Shown here: positions 1-11,572 of the stretch, in pieces | How the letters are laid out: each line of letters begins with the position of its first letter | Numbering within the stretch: the first letter of the stretch is position 1 | DNA from: Haemaphysalis longicornis | Taxonomy: Eukaryota; Arthropoda; Arachnida; Ixodida; Ixodidae | Direction of reading: 5' to 3' | DNA: 64,000 bases | NCBI GenBank assembly: GCA_013339765.2 | Contig: CM023448.1 | Coordinates: 111,625,508-111,689,507 of the forward strand | Made by a program: the position numbers and the translations under genes | Notes under the pieces: model-generated | Databases searched by the model: none | What the model saw: the letters and a program-made list of their open reading frames with translations, nothing else | Told to the model about the DNA's origin: nothing

Positions 1-271
1 TTGGCTTTCGATAATATGACCACTACAAACACGGAAGTTCCGCTTCGGCTCTTCGGCTCCCGTGCGGTCACTCACAAAAACCGAAGGATCAAAGCTCACG
101 GTTACAGAAATTATAACTGTCACGACGTTTCCACGGCAACACGGTAATCGAACTCGTACGTAAGTGCCTTTCTCTTCAAAGCGCATGAATCGAGGTATCC
201 CACATGAAGGCTTGTGTGAAAACCGTAGTGATTGGAATCCGCGAAGTTAATTTAAAGTGGCAGAAATGAAT

Positions 272-548
272 ACTAACATTAATAGTATTATTCCTACTCA
301 GATCGGGCGGATCCAAGCGGAGAGCACTGCAAAAAGCGCTCATGTCCAACCTTTGAAGCGTCCAACAAGTTTACGCAGCCATTAGTGCATTTAAGAAAAA
401 TATTAATATTAAATAATAGTTATATTCGCACTCAGATCGGGTGGAGCCAATCGTAGATCGCTGCAAAAAGCGCTTATCTTAATGTAGTCCATCCCCAACC
501 TTAGAAGGCTCCGACAAGTTTACGTAGCCGTTCGTGCGTCTAAAAACC
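272..548. repeat. Diverged tandem duplication (two units)
   Basis: Two units share ACTCAGATCGGG (296-307 and 430-441), CTGCAAAAAGCGCT, an AACCTT core and CAAGTTTACGYAGCC. The offset is 134 bp at the start and about 149 bp at the end because unit 2 carries an extra piece. I see no coding potential and do not recognise the family. Confidence 0.7.
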
Positions 549-819
549 CAACACATCTGTCTAGACTTCGTTTCACCGCCCATATCCGCTCACAACACCC
601 CCTAAACATTCAATGAAATGAAGCAAACACGGCAGAAACAACGGAAGGCTGCATAATCCTATGCACCGGCTGATTCCACTAACGAGAGCATGCGCCGAGT
701 GGTGGCGCCACCCATCCAGCTGCCCGGTCTCTATAGACCTACACCACAACGTGACGTCATAAAACTGCAGTGACGCTGGGGTCGAAAGCATCTGCAGTTA
801 CCAAAACACAAACGAACAT

Positions 820-1000
820 AAAAATGACATAAAACTTCCACAGCAAACACTGAACACAAAAAAATCATGCGCCCCTCCGTCTAACGACGACGATGGTTGA
901 ATGCGAAGCTTTCTCGTGACTGATTCTTTGGTTGTCGTTCGAGTTTTCCAAACCGCTTCGACTATGTCGAAATGGAGCAATTGGACAGACGCTGCAGGTT
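820..1000 (-). repeat. Interspersed module M, copy 1
   Basis: The reverse complement of about 845-960 matches 33690-33775, including CAACCATCGTCGTCG and a following AGACGGAG block. Both copies encode similar peptides (TTKES, QPSSSLDG). Nothing else supports a gene, so I read this as shared repeat DNA in which any frame would look conserved. The copy at 33485-33800 shows an inverted-repeat structure, suggesting a MITE. Confidence 0.55.
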
Positions 1001-1057
1001 GGATTCCGGCTACCGCAAGAGATTTTTTTTTTCACTTCACCCTCGTTCCTTCACACC

Positions 1058-1079
1058 TGATGATGATGATGATGATGAT
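1058..1079. repeat. (TGA)n microsatellite
   Basis: About seven uninterrupted TGA units. Similar short GAT/CAT runs lie at 33344-33358 and 56918-56934, each close to a module M-like or CCAAAGTCC-rich stretch, so the run may be part of that repeat family. Confidence 0.8.
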
Positions 1080-1261
1080 TGCTATTGGTTTCCCCTTTGA
1101 AGCGGGGTGATGACATGTCATCTTACCAAAAAAGACTAATACCACCATGTTTTACACTCTTGGTTTAATACTAGCGCTGCTTAGGGCAGGCACTAAAGCT
1201 TATTAGGCTCGACATACTTTTTTTTTTCCTGTTACAGGTGGTAACTGTCCTAGGTAACTGG

Positions 1262-1350
1262 AACGAGCTGGAACATAGTTAAAGAAAGTTGGGTTTCCTG
1301 CAGGGTGTTCTCGCGTTACAGACGGATCAGTGAGAACACTAAAGCTTCGC
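1262..1350 (+). repeat. Repeat module shared with 45415-45505
   Basis: GAAAGTTGG, TTTCCTGCAG, a GTTCTYGCGT segment and a GTGAGAA segment occur in the same order in both places. It directly precedes the module R copy at 1383 and is probably part of the same larger element. Confidence 0.5.
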
Positions 1351-1382
1351 ATTATTAAAACCAAGGCAACATAAGAAAAAAC

Positions 1383-1815
1383 TGTGGTTGATTCCTCTGT
1401 CATATGAGTCGGTAAAACACGAAAGTGAAATGTGCAGCGAAATCTGCAGCTGAGCATGATTTGCGGGTCGGCGGCTGTCTTGTGGGTGTGCTTGGCGAGT
1501 GACGTCCTGCTTGCAGGTCGCTTCGGACGAGGCGTACTGGCGTCATTTCCGTGATGGATATAACGTCAGGGTAATCTTCGTATGTCCCGGAATAAAACAC
1601 TTTTGTGATAAAAAGTAAAACCCGAAAACGAACCCCAAGTATAACGTACTCTTCAGTACTAAAGGTTGCTTCCCCGCAAAAAGACCCTACGTGCAGGGGT
1701 GCACCCTTTACAGGCCGCTTGCTTTGTTGTACTGCCGTCACTTCCCTGAAAGCTTCGTGAATCCGGGAATAAAACAATTTCGTGTTAAAAAAGGCGCTGT
1801 GCTCCCTGAAATAGT
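1383..1815 (-). repeat. Interspersed repeat module R, copy 1
   Basis: Read on the minus strand this matches 23058-23500. Shared landmarks are the CGAAAGTG motif, a ...TCATATCCGTCACGGAA-like block, a GGTTGCTTCCCCG-type block and an AGACAGCCGACCCGCAAATC-like segment. Frames crossing it are chance products of repeat DNA. The superfamily is not recognised. Confidence 0.65.
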
Positions 1816-2079
1816 AGGCGGCAGCTCCAATTTTGGCGGCTTCGAAACTCCAGGCGTTCTGAAGACGAGTGCCTGCGGTTTGCCTACATTGTTTACGAAC
1901 CTCACGTACGACTTTAGACAAACGGCACGCTTGTAAACAGGGAGAAGGTTGTTGCGGCAGCGAAGCCGGAGTTCGTCATTAGGTTGCCGAACGGGACCCA
2001 GCCAGGCCCGATGTAGGAAACGGGCTTCAAATGACAGTTAGTTGTATTTACACAACGAAGAGATGAGAGACGCAGGAAG

Positions 2080-2150
2080 AAAATTACGCCCCCCTCCCCT
2101 CGCGGGAACCCTGGTGTGATGCGACGCTGAGGGGGGTTCAAGCGCAAGCA
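2080..2150 (+). repeat. Short module shared with 39540-39600
   Basis: A segment with GCGGGAACCCTGGTGTGATG followed by a GGGGGGTTC block recurs at 39550-39595 with small changes. The opposite strand encodes similar peptides in both copies (RRITPGFPRG), but no flanking gene supports a coding role. Confidence 0.55.
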
Positions 2151-2189
2151 GAGAGCAACCGTCGACCGAAAGGCCGCCGGAGAGCGGCA

Positions 2190-2610
2190 CACCGGTTATA
2201 TGCGCGGCGCGCCCGAAGGAGAGGAGACCGTGGAGAGAGAGAGAGTACTGCACATGCGCAGCACCACGCGCAGCGCCGCATACCGGCGGAGTGAGAGCGC
2301 GCTGGGCCGCACACCCGCAGATGTTGAGAGAGCGTGTTCGCTCTCACCTGGGCACGCGCCGGCACCAGTGCGTCTGCCGCGGCTATGACGCAACCCAATC
2401 CAACACAATCCACTTTAATCTAATCCAATCCAAATCCAATCCAAGCCAAGCCAAGCCAATCGAATCCAATCCAATGCCCCTCGCGAGAGAGTGTTCGCTA
2501 TCGGAGGAGAGGGGGAGAGTGGAAAGGCTGCGGACAACAACGGACGCACGCAGGAAGGACAGGGCCGCCGACAAGAGATGCTCTCAGCGTCGCATCTAAA
2601 AAATACTGCA
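2190..2610 (+). repeat. GC/GAGA-rich interspersed module, copy 1
   Basis: Purine-rich GGAGAGGAGAC-type DNA with several CATGCGCA-like motifs ends in AAGAGATGC...GTCGCATCTAAAAA. The same start and end appear at 43535-43785. The two copies have very different middles; this one contains an AATCC-type array. The identity of the element is unknown. Confidence 0.5.
2393..2478. repeat. Degenerate (CCAAT/AATCC)n array
   Basis: Imperfect pentanucleotide-like repeats (AATCCAATCC, CCAAGCCAAG) run for about 85 bp inside the GAGA-rich module. Low complexity; no coding signal. Confidence 0.75.
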
Positions 2611-4337
2611 GAAACTATCCCCAAGTGGGAATTCTCGAACAAATGCTTAAGGCGCTCTGTTACACACCAAGCCCTTTGAAGTCGGCTTCGCTACAACACC
2701 CATGCATTGCTAGGCAGACATTTTTTAGGGAAATAGTAGCAGTCTACTACCGAAGTAGGAAGGCGCCAGGCTTTATATTGATTACGTCCGCTCCAAACCG
2801 TGCATCTCTACGGAGCGCTAAATACCCAGCCCCAGTCCAAATCACCAGTATACATAAATGATCTGCTAGGAAAATATTTTTCCAGAGACAATATATAGAG
2901 ACTGCTATAATATTATGACGGCAAAAGGGCCTTTTATTAAGTACCTCCACACAACTTCCAAGTATACCCAATTAGTGCTTCACACAGAGCTCCTTTAAGA
3001 TTAGCTTCACTGCTACGCACATATGAATTTTAAAGAAGAAATTTGTTTCAGGGGCAATTTAAGGAGTCTGCTAACAAAGTATGAAGGCGCGCCGCTTTTT
3101 ATTCACAGTATTTTCTTGTGCGGCGACAGTGCGAGACGTCAAGAGTTACAGGTGAATATGCAGGTTTCCTCGGTCAGTCCGCATAAAAATATTGAAGCGT
3201 CTAAAATAAAAATGAGAAATCACGGGCACTGAATTATTTACGATACGGACATTTTTCCACGCGACGATTTATGAAATGACAACTCGTGTACGGTGCAATT
3301 GGATTGATGGAGCTTGCCCAAGCGTTTTCCTTTTTCCGGAATTTACACTGGGGAAGGGTCACGTATGTGCAAAATAAATACATGCGGGAATTTTTATATA
3401 GAACGGGCGTTTTACAATAGGTGAACTTCAGCTAGTAAACATTAATAATAGAATTCTTCGCCGTAGGCGGCGGGCTTTGTTTCAGTTTAGATTTAGTTGA
3501 AGTGTTGCGCCTTTCTGGACAAGCACAGTGAAAAGACGTATGCCAGTGAATGCGAGTGACCGCTGCACCTATACTTACCACCAACGCATAAACAACCAAG
3601 CGCCAAAAATGACAGATTATCTTCTTACCTTTTTCCAGGCTTCGCTAGCGGCGGTATCGAAAGGTGGTGCTTGATTGCCGACCTATTTTTGGCTCTGACT
3701 GGGTGCCCCCATGGGAAGATAACGTCAAAAAGGCCTTCCTCATTAGCTTTCAAGCTCTTTAATCATAAACAGCTTTCAGAAAGATGACGAGGATCCCGTA
3801 AAGGCCCCCGGCATCTCCGGCCCTTGATGACGTGTCCTTTAACGTCGCGAAAAATGGGAAGGGAAACAGGAGACGGAAATTCTAGCTTTCATTATTTATA
3901 TCCCATCAAACAAGGCATCATGGGCTGTCGAGCAACAGCCTAGCAATTTATGAAACGTGCAATCTTTCAGTCCACAAAGAAAGTCACTAAGCTTTCAGTG
4001 CCCCTTTAGGCACAAAGCAAAGCACGTCTTCCACAAGCATGCCACCCCTCAAGAGCACGGATGGCGCGAACGCATGCCAGCATGCCCGCAAGCAAGGACA
4101 AAGCTTTTCGTGCTTAGAACTTGAAACACCTCTCAGCTGTTACGACACTATAGTCGTTGCACTGGTATGATGCGACGAGAAGGCGGTGGAACGACTCCCA
4201 GAAAAATTCCAAAATCAATCGAAACAAGGGGACACTGCAGGCCCGCCTGGTGCGTGGGAAAGGTCGCGGCTGCACGTTCGAGCCGCTGACCATGCCGTGG
4301 GACGGCAGCATAATAGGACAACCAGTTGGATGCCATA
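2611..4337. other. Unassigned non-coding stretch
   Basis: Mostly AT-rich sequence with many stops in all frames and no frame above about 80 codons. I see no TATA-led gene, RNA gene or clear repeat boundary. Confidence 0.5.
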
Positions 4338-4552
4338 TTTAAATTTTTCAAAGTTTCGGGGTTTAACGCGCAGAAGCTACACATGGGGTATGAGGCGCGC
4401 CTGGAGACCACTTGGAGATGCTTAAAAATCTCGACACACGTGCGCTTTCGCTTTTTGCCGCCATGTGAAAAGCGACCACCGCAGCCTGGATCGCACCCGC
4501 GAACTCGGGCTCAGCAGCGCAACGCCTTAGCCACTGCATTCCCGCTGCGGGT
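4338..4552 (-). mobile_element. tRNA-headed SINE, diverged copy
   Basis: On the minus strand the head reads CAGTGGCTAAGGCGTTGCGC, an A-box-like segment. A degenerate B box follows (GGTGCGATCC for GGTTCGATCC), then a body with a GGCGGCAAAAAGCG-like block, CGTGTGTCGAGATTT, a GCGCGCCTCAT block and GCGTTAAACCCC. This is the architecture of the better-preserved copy at 21937-22179. I found no convincing target duplication, so the copy is probably old. The Pol III boxes are likely inactive. Confidence 0.75.
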
Positions 4553-5029
4553 AACTGTCAGATGCGGATAGAAGCTCCCACGGATTCTGGCTGTTACAAG
4601 CGAGATCCAGCTATGCCCTCACGGCGGAGGCATTTTTAGGAACCAACGGTAAGAACTTCATGCCTTTTTTTGAAAGGGGTCCATCGACACCTTTCAAAGC
4701 TGTCTATTGACAGGAAGCAGCAAGCAGACTTGCTCGGCGGGTATCACCAAATGCTACCACGACCAATCATAACAATGTCTGGCAAATACGCAAGGTCCGT
4801 TCCCATAAAAAAGCACCAAGAATGGCTCGGAAGGAGGAGTATGCTGTGGAAGTGGAGGCAGTAGGGTTGGTTTAACGAAAACAAAAACATGCGGGACAGA
4901 CAGCACTTCCAACTGCCCTTTATATCACGCTCACGGCGAGTTTAAACAACTAAATACACTACGTCACACTGGCTCATCTACCGTGTGTATATATATAACC
5001 GCGGTATTCCGCATTACTGCAGGGCCTGG
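4553..5029. other. Unassigned non-coding stretch
   Basis: No open frame, RNA gene or repeat boundary that I can support. A short (TA)n run (TGTGTATATATATAACC) ends near 5000. Confidence 0.5.
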
Positions 5030-6180
5030 AAGAAAGGCTTCAAAATGTATTCTGGAATACAAATATCGCGATACGTTCGCTGGGCACCTAAAATACCGAT
5101 GCTAAGATACAGTTCAGTTTGACGTAACGGGATATTTAAGAGATACTCTTGCAGAGACAGAAAGAAAGTATTCCGGAATTCCGATAAAAGATACAGGTAC
5201 TGAAATACTTCTTTATTTTGGCGACCTAATGTTCTAAAATACATTTTTAAAAAGCGCAATGTACCTCAAAACATACCCATGCACAAAACTGAATCACTAA
5301 TACAACTGAATCTTGAAGATAATTACGTAACCTCGCTCGCCACGCGAGAAAACAACATTTGTTGCACTAAAGCAAAACCAACTTCTCAAACCAGCTGTCT
5401 TCCCGACAAATGTCGATTTGGTCTGAGCACGCGGCACGCAAGCGAGAATAGTCTCTCTACCGCTGCAAAAGAGCACAAGTTAGTGCTATAACGAAGAAAC
5501 CCCGCCTTCACGGCTGGAAAGTCCTGCAGCATGGCGAAATCCTCCCTGGGGTGGTCTAGTTATCGAAAGACTTCCGCTCGAATATGCGTCTGCTGCGACC
5601 GTCATGATGTCCGGAAGTTTTCATCCTCATAGTCGCAGAAGCCGCGTATGGCACGTCATCGCGCGAGTGCTTAATTATGGTGCGGTTCATAACTTTCTGC
5701 AGCCCGCAAGAGCAAGCTTTCGAAATCTGAAGCGCTTGTAACTTCGTTTGTGGCCCACTGCAATTTGAAGTATTTGAAGCCCATTACAATTTAAAGTCCA
5801 CTGCAATACGGGTACGAGCACGATTCAAGTACTGTTTATTCATTTTCCATCCTTAAAAGCCCATAAAACCGCTTCTGCAAGGTAGCACTGCCGTCCACAG
5901 AAGGAAGCCAGATGTAAAACTGAGAGACAGTATAGGAAAGCAGACGGTATGGCTCCAACCAAAGAAAAAAAGTGGACCCTTTCTGCACCCCGACAATAAA
6001 TGTAACGAGATATCGATACGTGCCAGAGCATCGCGATATATTCGATGCACCGTAACAGTATTTCATTACTGAGATACAAACACATTTCTCAAATGTATTT
6101 GTATACTGGAATACAGATACTCAAAAGCATCTCTGAAATACTATCGCAATATCCTAGTATTGCGATACTGCTCAGCCATG
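5030..6180. repeat. Two clusters of degenerate GATAC/GTATC repeats
   Basis: Segments 5040-5245 and 5990-6175 are dense in imperfect AATAC, GATAC, GTATT and GCGATA words (for example ATATCGCGATAC and GTATTGCGATAC). About 740 bp of ordinary sequence separates them. Paired arrays like this suggest subterminal repeats of one roughly 1.15 kb non-autonomous element, but I could not define terminal inverted repeats or a target duplication. Confidence 0.4.
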
Positions 6181-7350
6181 CGCACTAGTCATCCAGACAA
6201 CCCATCTCAAGTATAGAAATAGATCGACAGGAGGCTTGTTTTCCGCGCGCCTGCTTTCATATTGTTCGTGACGTGAACTTCCAGTAGTCCTCGTTCTTGC
6301 TTTTCGACGTATGCCTACAGCACCCGGGTCCTCACCAAGGCTGCAACGCAGCCGCCTGTCATGCACTGCGTCCGGCAGTGGAGCGCGAATTTTCTTTCTG
6401 CGCCAGTCTTCAACGGCCCCCATGCTTCCACCTACTGTCGCTGAGGCAACGCACCCCACGTCCTATATACACTCGCCTGCACATCAAAGGAATTTCATAA
6501 ATCACATTCGCTTGGCAGAACACGAATGGTATGACGTGCTTCTTGGTGCAAATAGGCGGCCTCTGCCCATAGAGGTTTGCTATGCGGCATAGAGCATCGA
6601 GATTGATTGGCGCACTGAATACTACCCGCACACCGGCGCTGCAATGACGGGAGTCTCTCGCCTAGGTTTTGTCCAAGCTCCGTTCCCCTGACTTCGACGG
6701 GGTGTCCGCACAAAGGCATTCCCGCCAACACGCATGGCATGGGTGCATAAAAGCCCGCTGCAAACAGCCTCACCGCCAATGAGACAAAACTTTTCTGTGT
6801 CTGATGTGACCTCAATACGACATTCCTCAAGGCTGCGACCGCTATATTTCGCTTAACCAGCTTCAGGTATGCGGAGGCAAAAGGACTGAAGACCTACAAC
6901 CCGTTACCGGTGCGGAGGGTGAACAACAGATACAGCCTCCTGAGCTCTAAGTAGAGAAACCACAGGCGATGGTCCGTTGGCAGCTCCATGTTCAGCGTGA
7001 GCTCGTGAAACGCCGGGCCTAATGCAGCCCGTCTCGCGCAATCTTCATTCAACTTGAAAAGGGCAAGAAGTCACCGACAAACCCGCCTAACTTTGCGGTC
7101 GCCAACTCACTGTTGGTCCAAATGGGACATGGGCAGGTTGGTATACGGGTGCCAGGCAAGGTCCAATGCAGACTTATCGCTTCTGCTGCTAAAGGGCTTT
7201 TCAAACACCACAACTGGAGGTCACAGACCAAATGTCAAAAGTTTAAGGAAGCCGTCAAGGTTCACCCTACAGTCATTTTGAAAGCGGACACACCCGTATC
7301 TGTCAATCACCTCGCTGACACCCTCCATGAGAGCATCCTGTGGCAGGGAG
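6181..7350. other. Unassigned stretch
   Basis: Overlapping short frames on both strands resemble no family I recognise. Part of 6850-6960 has a LINE-3'-like look (GACTGAAGACC), too short to call. Confidence 0.45.
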
Positions 7351-7789
7351 AAGTATAAGTATATTTTACAGTACGCCAACACTGTTTGGTTTCTTCAATC
7401 TCGCACTCATATCGCAAAGTTAGAACGGCTACAAAGGAAGGCCGCCAGGTTTATCTGCAAGTACAAACGCACGGACTCGCCCACTAACCTTTTAGAACCT
7501 TGCGGTCTTCCTACGCTATCGGCAGGAGCAAAACTGGCCCGATTAAAATCTATACACAACCTCCTTCATAACCGCAGCCGCATCGATGATATACATCTCG
7601 CTAGCTGAATCCAGAGAACTATAGACACGCATACACCATTACCGAATACGCTTTTAACAACGATATTGCTTCAAGCATTGATATTCTCCCCTGCATATCA
7701 CAGAATGGAATAGTTTAGATTTCTCGATTGCCAGTATACAATCATTGTCAGAGATCACCTCACAAATCGAGGACATGTTCCGTAAATAA
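7351..7789 (+). pseudogene. LINE reverse transcriptase C-terminal relic
   Basis: The first frame (from about 7351) reads YANTVWFLQ, then KLERLQRKAARFI, SPTNLLEPCGLPTL and ARLKSIHNLLH. These are characteristic of the region after the RT domain in Jockey/CR1-type LINEs. The frame stops near 7608. The C-terminus resumes in another frame as TEWNSLDFSIASI and ends at a TAA at 7787-7789. The RT palm (YxDD) is absent, so this is a 5'-truncated, frameshifted, non-functional copy. Confidence 0.85.
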
Positions 7790-8273
7790 TATTTCAGTTT
7801 CTTTCTTATCTCTCTCTTTTGATGAGCCGTATTACCGTTATTTTTTGGTGTATAAATGTTCCCGTAAACTTGTGCGTAAACTATTTGTTTTTCCTGTAGC
7901 AACAACCGGTTCTACGTTACCGGCGTGTGTGTTTCTTCTGGTGCAATATTGCCAATGCTCTTCTGTTTGCGTGCAACTAGCACTTGTACTGTCTGCATGA
8001 TAAGTAGTACTGTTTTGTATGCCGCCTGTAAGAATGTACCAACTGTTCACTGTTTTGTGTGTAATTACGCCATTTTACAAAATGGACCTATTGAATTTTG
8101 TAAAGGCCTCGAGGCCCCTTAAGGCATTTTGGCATCCAGCCTCTGTGCCCTCTTAGGCATCGTCTGAGAAAATATGCCGCTGTAAAAATGTAAAACTGTG
8201 CAAACAGTGTTTTCTATGTTCGCGAATTGATGGTATTTCTGCTTTGGTCTCGTATGAGACTGGCAGTGTCGAA

Positions 8274-8372
<99 letters not shown>

Positions 8373-8374
8373 AT
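7790..8374 (+). mobile_element. LINE 3' UTR and tail
   Basis: This non-coding segment follows the RT terminator and leads directly into a TAAA-type tail, as expected for the 3' end of the same LINE insertion. The target duplication was not resolved because the 5' boundary is unclear. Confidence 0.6.
8272..8374. repeat. (AATA)n microsatellite
   Basis: About 100 bp of uninterrupted AAATAAAT repeats at the LINE 3' end. It probably expanded from the element's tail. The long open frames across it are artefacts of the four-base repeat. Confidence 0.95.
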
Positions 8375-9894
8375 GCCTTGACTCAAAATGATACGCCATT
8401 CAATTTCGACAAACTCATGTCTCCAGTGAATTCAGGTGCCTCGACAGGACTACGCATGAAGTAGGGATCACCAACCCATAGCATGTTGAGATACTGTTCT
8501 AGTTAGTGCCCAACTGTCGTTGCCAAATGCTATTGTATGTTTGGCGAGAGATGGGGAGAAAACTTCTGTCATACATTTGCTGAGGCGGCGCAAAGAGTCC
8601 GCTCCTGGTGGCGGCAAATCGATCAGAGTTTTGTGTCAAATTCTATGCAATGAGTCGCCACGGAAGCCTAGGTATACCGTAAAACGGCTACCAGCTGTTA
8701 GAACGAAAATGTATTTTACGTAAGCTTTATTGTAACAAAAGGGCCAAATTAGAAGGTGAGTATTTGCCAATATGTATTAGAACACACGACGAGATGTTAC
8801 ATGGCATCACCCCCGATACTAACGGTGATGGCATGTTGATGGAATGGTGATGACGAAATCAACAGTACGGTGAAAACCTGCGAAATCCATACTAAACAGG
8901 GCAGAAATACCACTATGGTTTGGAAACTTCTCAGCACAATGAAAGCTTAGCAGGCCGTTCAGTTCTACACACAGAGACAGCTCGCTAGGCCGTGTGTTTC
9001 GACAAAGCTCGAAACAAGTACTGCTATTTCCAATACCGAACCAAAATGTATGACATTTAGAGCAGCGAAGAGATTCAGCTTTTGAAGATGCGACTCATAA
9101 ATATGCACTATCTGCTATGTAACGTATGCCCCATGTTCGCATGCGAGACGTATACTACGAAAATAATACAGCGTAATAAACGAGGCGGCGACGGCAAGAC
9201 CTGCACCGTCTGCTTGCGAGGAATGAACAGTGACTCCAGAACTGGAACCATCCGCGAGACAAATCAGACTACATGTCTTTCAAAGCACGCGAGAGTAAGA
9301 TATCGTGCGGATCAATCAGTGTTTTATGTCGACCTCTTTCCACCGGTCGCCTTAATAGCTTTATATTTAACTAACAGACTCCCACCTGCACTGCGATGTT
9401 TAAAGAAATCGGTGCTGATTATATTACATTCTCTTGCGAAAGCCGCCATGTACCGTCCTGAGCAAAAGTTTGTGGAACACGCGAGCAGCAATCTCTTTCA
9501 AGCATCGCCTACTGGCAGCTAATAAGTGAGTTTTTGTCGTACTTCAGGTTTTAAACAACCGCTTACACGAGCACAATAGTTTGAACGGTAACGACGTAGA
9601 CAAATTCTCTAAAATTGGCGATCCTATGGTCGTTAAACTTTTCTTCGTTACTGCAGATGCGAACCGTCAGACCTAGTCGAGCCTCACAGCGCAAGATAAA
9701 CGCATTGCTAACAACTTGAATAAAGGTGAGATTTATTCATTTCGCGCACCTTCATATCGCAGAAGTAACAGCTACGAACCCAAACGCTTCGCTGCACGGC
9801 GAAATCTGAACGGCGAAACGTTTCGCTAAACGCTATGTCCGCTCGGCACTTCCCACGAATCAAGGCTCAATGCTGGGTTCCTCAAAGGAATCTG
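8375..9894. other. Unassigned stretch
   Basis: The longest frame is 146 codons on the plus strand (9082-9522). It has no recognisable domain, signal peptide or composition bias, and I regard it as chance. A GATGGTGATG-like patch lies near 8820-8855. No other feature is supportable. Confidence 0.45.
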
Positions 9895-10210
9895 AGGGGC
9901 CAGTTGCTGTTTTGACATGATAGGACAAAATGCGCGAAAAGGACGAACTGGACAGACAGACAACGCAGACTAAGAGACTGGGTATACTTTCTAAGCACAT
10001 ATAAACTACTACCCGGTCAGCGCGTATTAACAAAGAGGAAAAAACAAAACATAACGAATGAGACTTAACCGGCTGGAAGCTGCTTGCGTATTACACTGAA
10101 CGTGTTTGTTTGTTTCTTTGTATCTACGTGTAGTATATATGCGTGTGGAAAACAAACTCAGTCTGCTAGTCTGCGCTGTGTGGTGTCTTCTTTCTGTCCG
10201 TCCATCCCTT
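9895..10210. mobile_element. Foldback element with TAGTTGGT-like head
   Basis: Inverted arms at about 9939-9972 and 10160-10203 share GGACGRACWGG/GACAGA and CGCAGACTA with mismatches, around a central spacer. A GGGGCCAGTTGCT head at 9896-9908 resembles GGGCTAGTTGGT at 35976 and GGGTAGTTGGT at 23786, which also head inverted repeats. Likely one family, possibly Penelope-like terminal sequences; that link is from recall. Confidence 0.5.
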
Positions 10211-10844
10211 ATAAGTGCGGAGCACTTTATCGAATGACAAGTCGGGGCGCAAATCGGACGCCACTCGGGGCGCAACTTGGATGTCATTTCGAGTCCCCGT
10301 ACTCCGCACCCTCGCCATCATCCACAGAGTGGATATGCTGCCATTTTCACGCATATTATTCTATCATGTCAACGCTGGCTCCGATAGTGCATGAATAAAA
10401 GCCCCAGAGGCGAAGATACCCGAGGCATGAGGCAGGACAAGCCAGCGGCACTCGTCTCGTTGCTCATAAAAACAAACTTTCCAGAACGTATCTTGTTTGA
10501 TGGACGTTGATGTAAAGACTGGATAGCAACGTAACGGCATCTTCAAGTGACAAGAATGGAAAAAGGTTTCAAAGCACTCGTTTTTATTCAGTGACGTCTT
10601 TGTCGCAAAGCCGGGGCGTTTTTCGTTTAACGTTTAACACTCTTACACATTTGTACTAGTCATAAAGAGCGCGGCGTTAATCAATATTTTACGTAACAGA
10701 GCACACACAAACCAAACTGTCACAAACTCGAGCGTACGACGTCTAAAAGTATCGTATAAATTTTTCATTTTATTGTACAGCGCCTAACTCTTCTTCAGTC
10801 GTCCGATTCATCCAGTTGGGTTCTATTCGGCCCGAGAAAGGGCT
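10211..10844. other. Unassigned stretch upstream of promoter-like region
   Basis: No coding or RNA signal. A B-box-like ATTTCGAGTCCCCG occurs near 10287 without an A box at the right distance. Confidence 0.45.
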
Positions 10845-11103
10845 GGAGCTTTCTCGAACGAAGCGACAGTAACGCGATCACCCGCCGGCTCGCCGGCGAG
10901 AAAACAACAAAAATAAAACCTCCGTCGCTCCAGTTTCGTCGAAGCTTCCAGTACTTTCGAGGAGGTACGCGTGGCCTTGCCAGCTCTAAGGAGCGTCGAA
11001 GATTCTAGAAGGGAGAAGAGTGAAGTTATTCGCTGACGGCGGCGGGCGCCTGGTGTGTTGTGCTCTCCCTCTCCGCGCCGGCGCGCCGGCGCGCCTATAA
11101 AAA
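10845..11103 (+). promoter_or_regulatory. Heat-shock-type promoter signature
   Basis: Three heat-shock-element-like clusters precede a TATA box. They are TTCTCGAACGAA at 10851; TTCGTCGAAGCTTCC at 10935, containing GAAgcTTC; and a perfect three-unit GAAgaTTCtaGAA at 10998-11010 with further GAA units at 11015 and 11022. TATAAAAA lies at 11096-11103 after a GC-rich CGCCGGCGCGCC stretch. HSF binds inverted nGAAn units, so this layout matches hsp promoters. No Hsp70 or other chaperone frame follows. It may belong to an LTR, a non-coding RNA or a dead gene. Confidence 0.45.
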
Positions 11104-11572
11104 GAGAAGCCGCACCTAAACCCACCAGCTACGTTTGGACGTCGTGATTGACAACGGCACCTGCCAGTTTGTACATCACACCATCGGCGATCCGCGCCCT
11201 GGAGGACTCCAACGTGCTCCCGGGCCTCGAATGACCGTGATTGTCTCGGACGGCCTGGCCTACAGCGAAGCCACGCTTCCCAGGTAGCCGACTCGCCTCC
11301 GACAGCGGTACATCGTCCGGCCCGGTCGGTGAATATGCTGGGACTCTGTCTCTCATATGCATCGAACTGTTCGTTTCTTTTTTAGTTATCTGCTCCGATT
11401 CGTAATATTCATTTGTTAACGCTCCTGTTTGTATCATTTTGTCGAATTGGACTGTTTCTTGTATTTGAATTCCATCTAAGTTGTCTGTAATCATCGATCC
11501 GCTACCTCGTGCTTGTATTTGTAACTTGCCTGTCTCAATATAAGTCTTTGTGCTGTTTTCCGTTCAAGGCTC
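11104..11572. other. Possible transcribed segment without coding
   Basis: Downstream of the TATA box a short frame (VVIDNGT) soon ends. A CAG/GTAG donor-like site lies near 11281 and a pyrimidine-rich TTTCTTTTTTAG acceptor-like site near 11385. ATATAAGTC occurs near 11540. No recognised product. It could equally be the R/U5 part of an LTR. Confidence 0.3.

Noticed and set aside
8272..8374. Regular repeat that might look like a CRISPR or satellite array
   Set aside because: A simple four-base microsatellite with no spacers.
8153..8399. Open frames with FIYLFIYL-type repeats
   Set aside because: Produced by a four-base microsatellite that is open in every frame; not a protein.
9082..9522. 146-codon open frame
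   Set aside because: No recognisable motif, no homologous module in the window and no promoter or splice context.
11126..11290. Actin-like start (VVIDNGT) after the TATA box
   Set aside because: Only seven residues resemble the family; the frame then diverges and stops.
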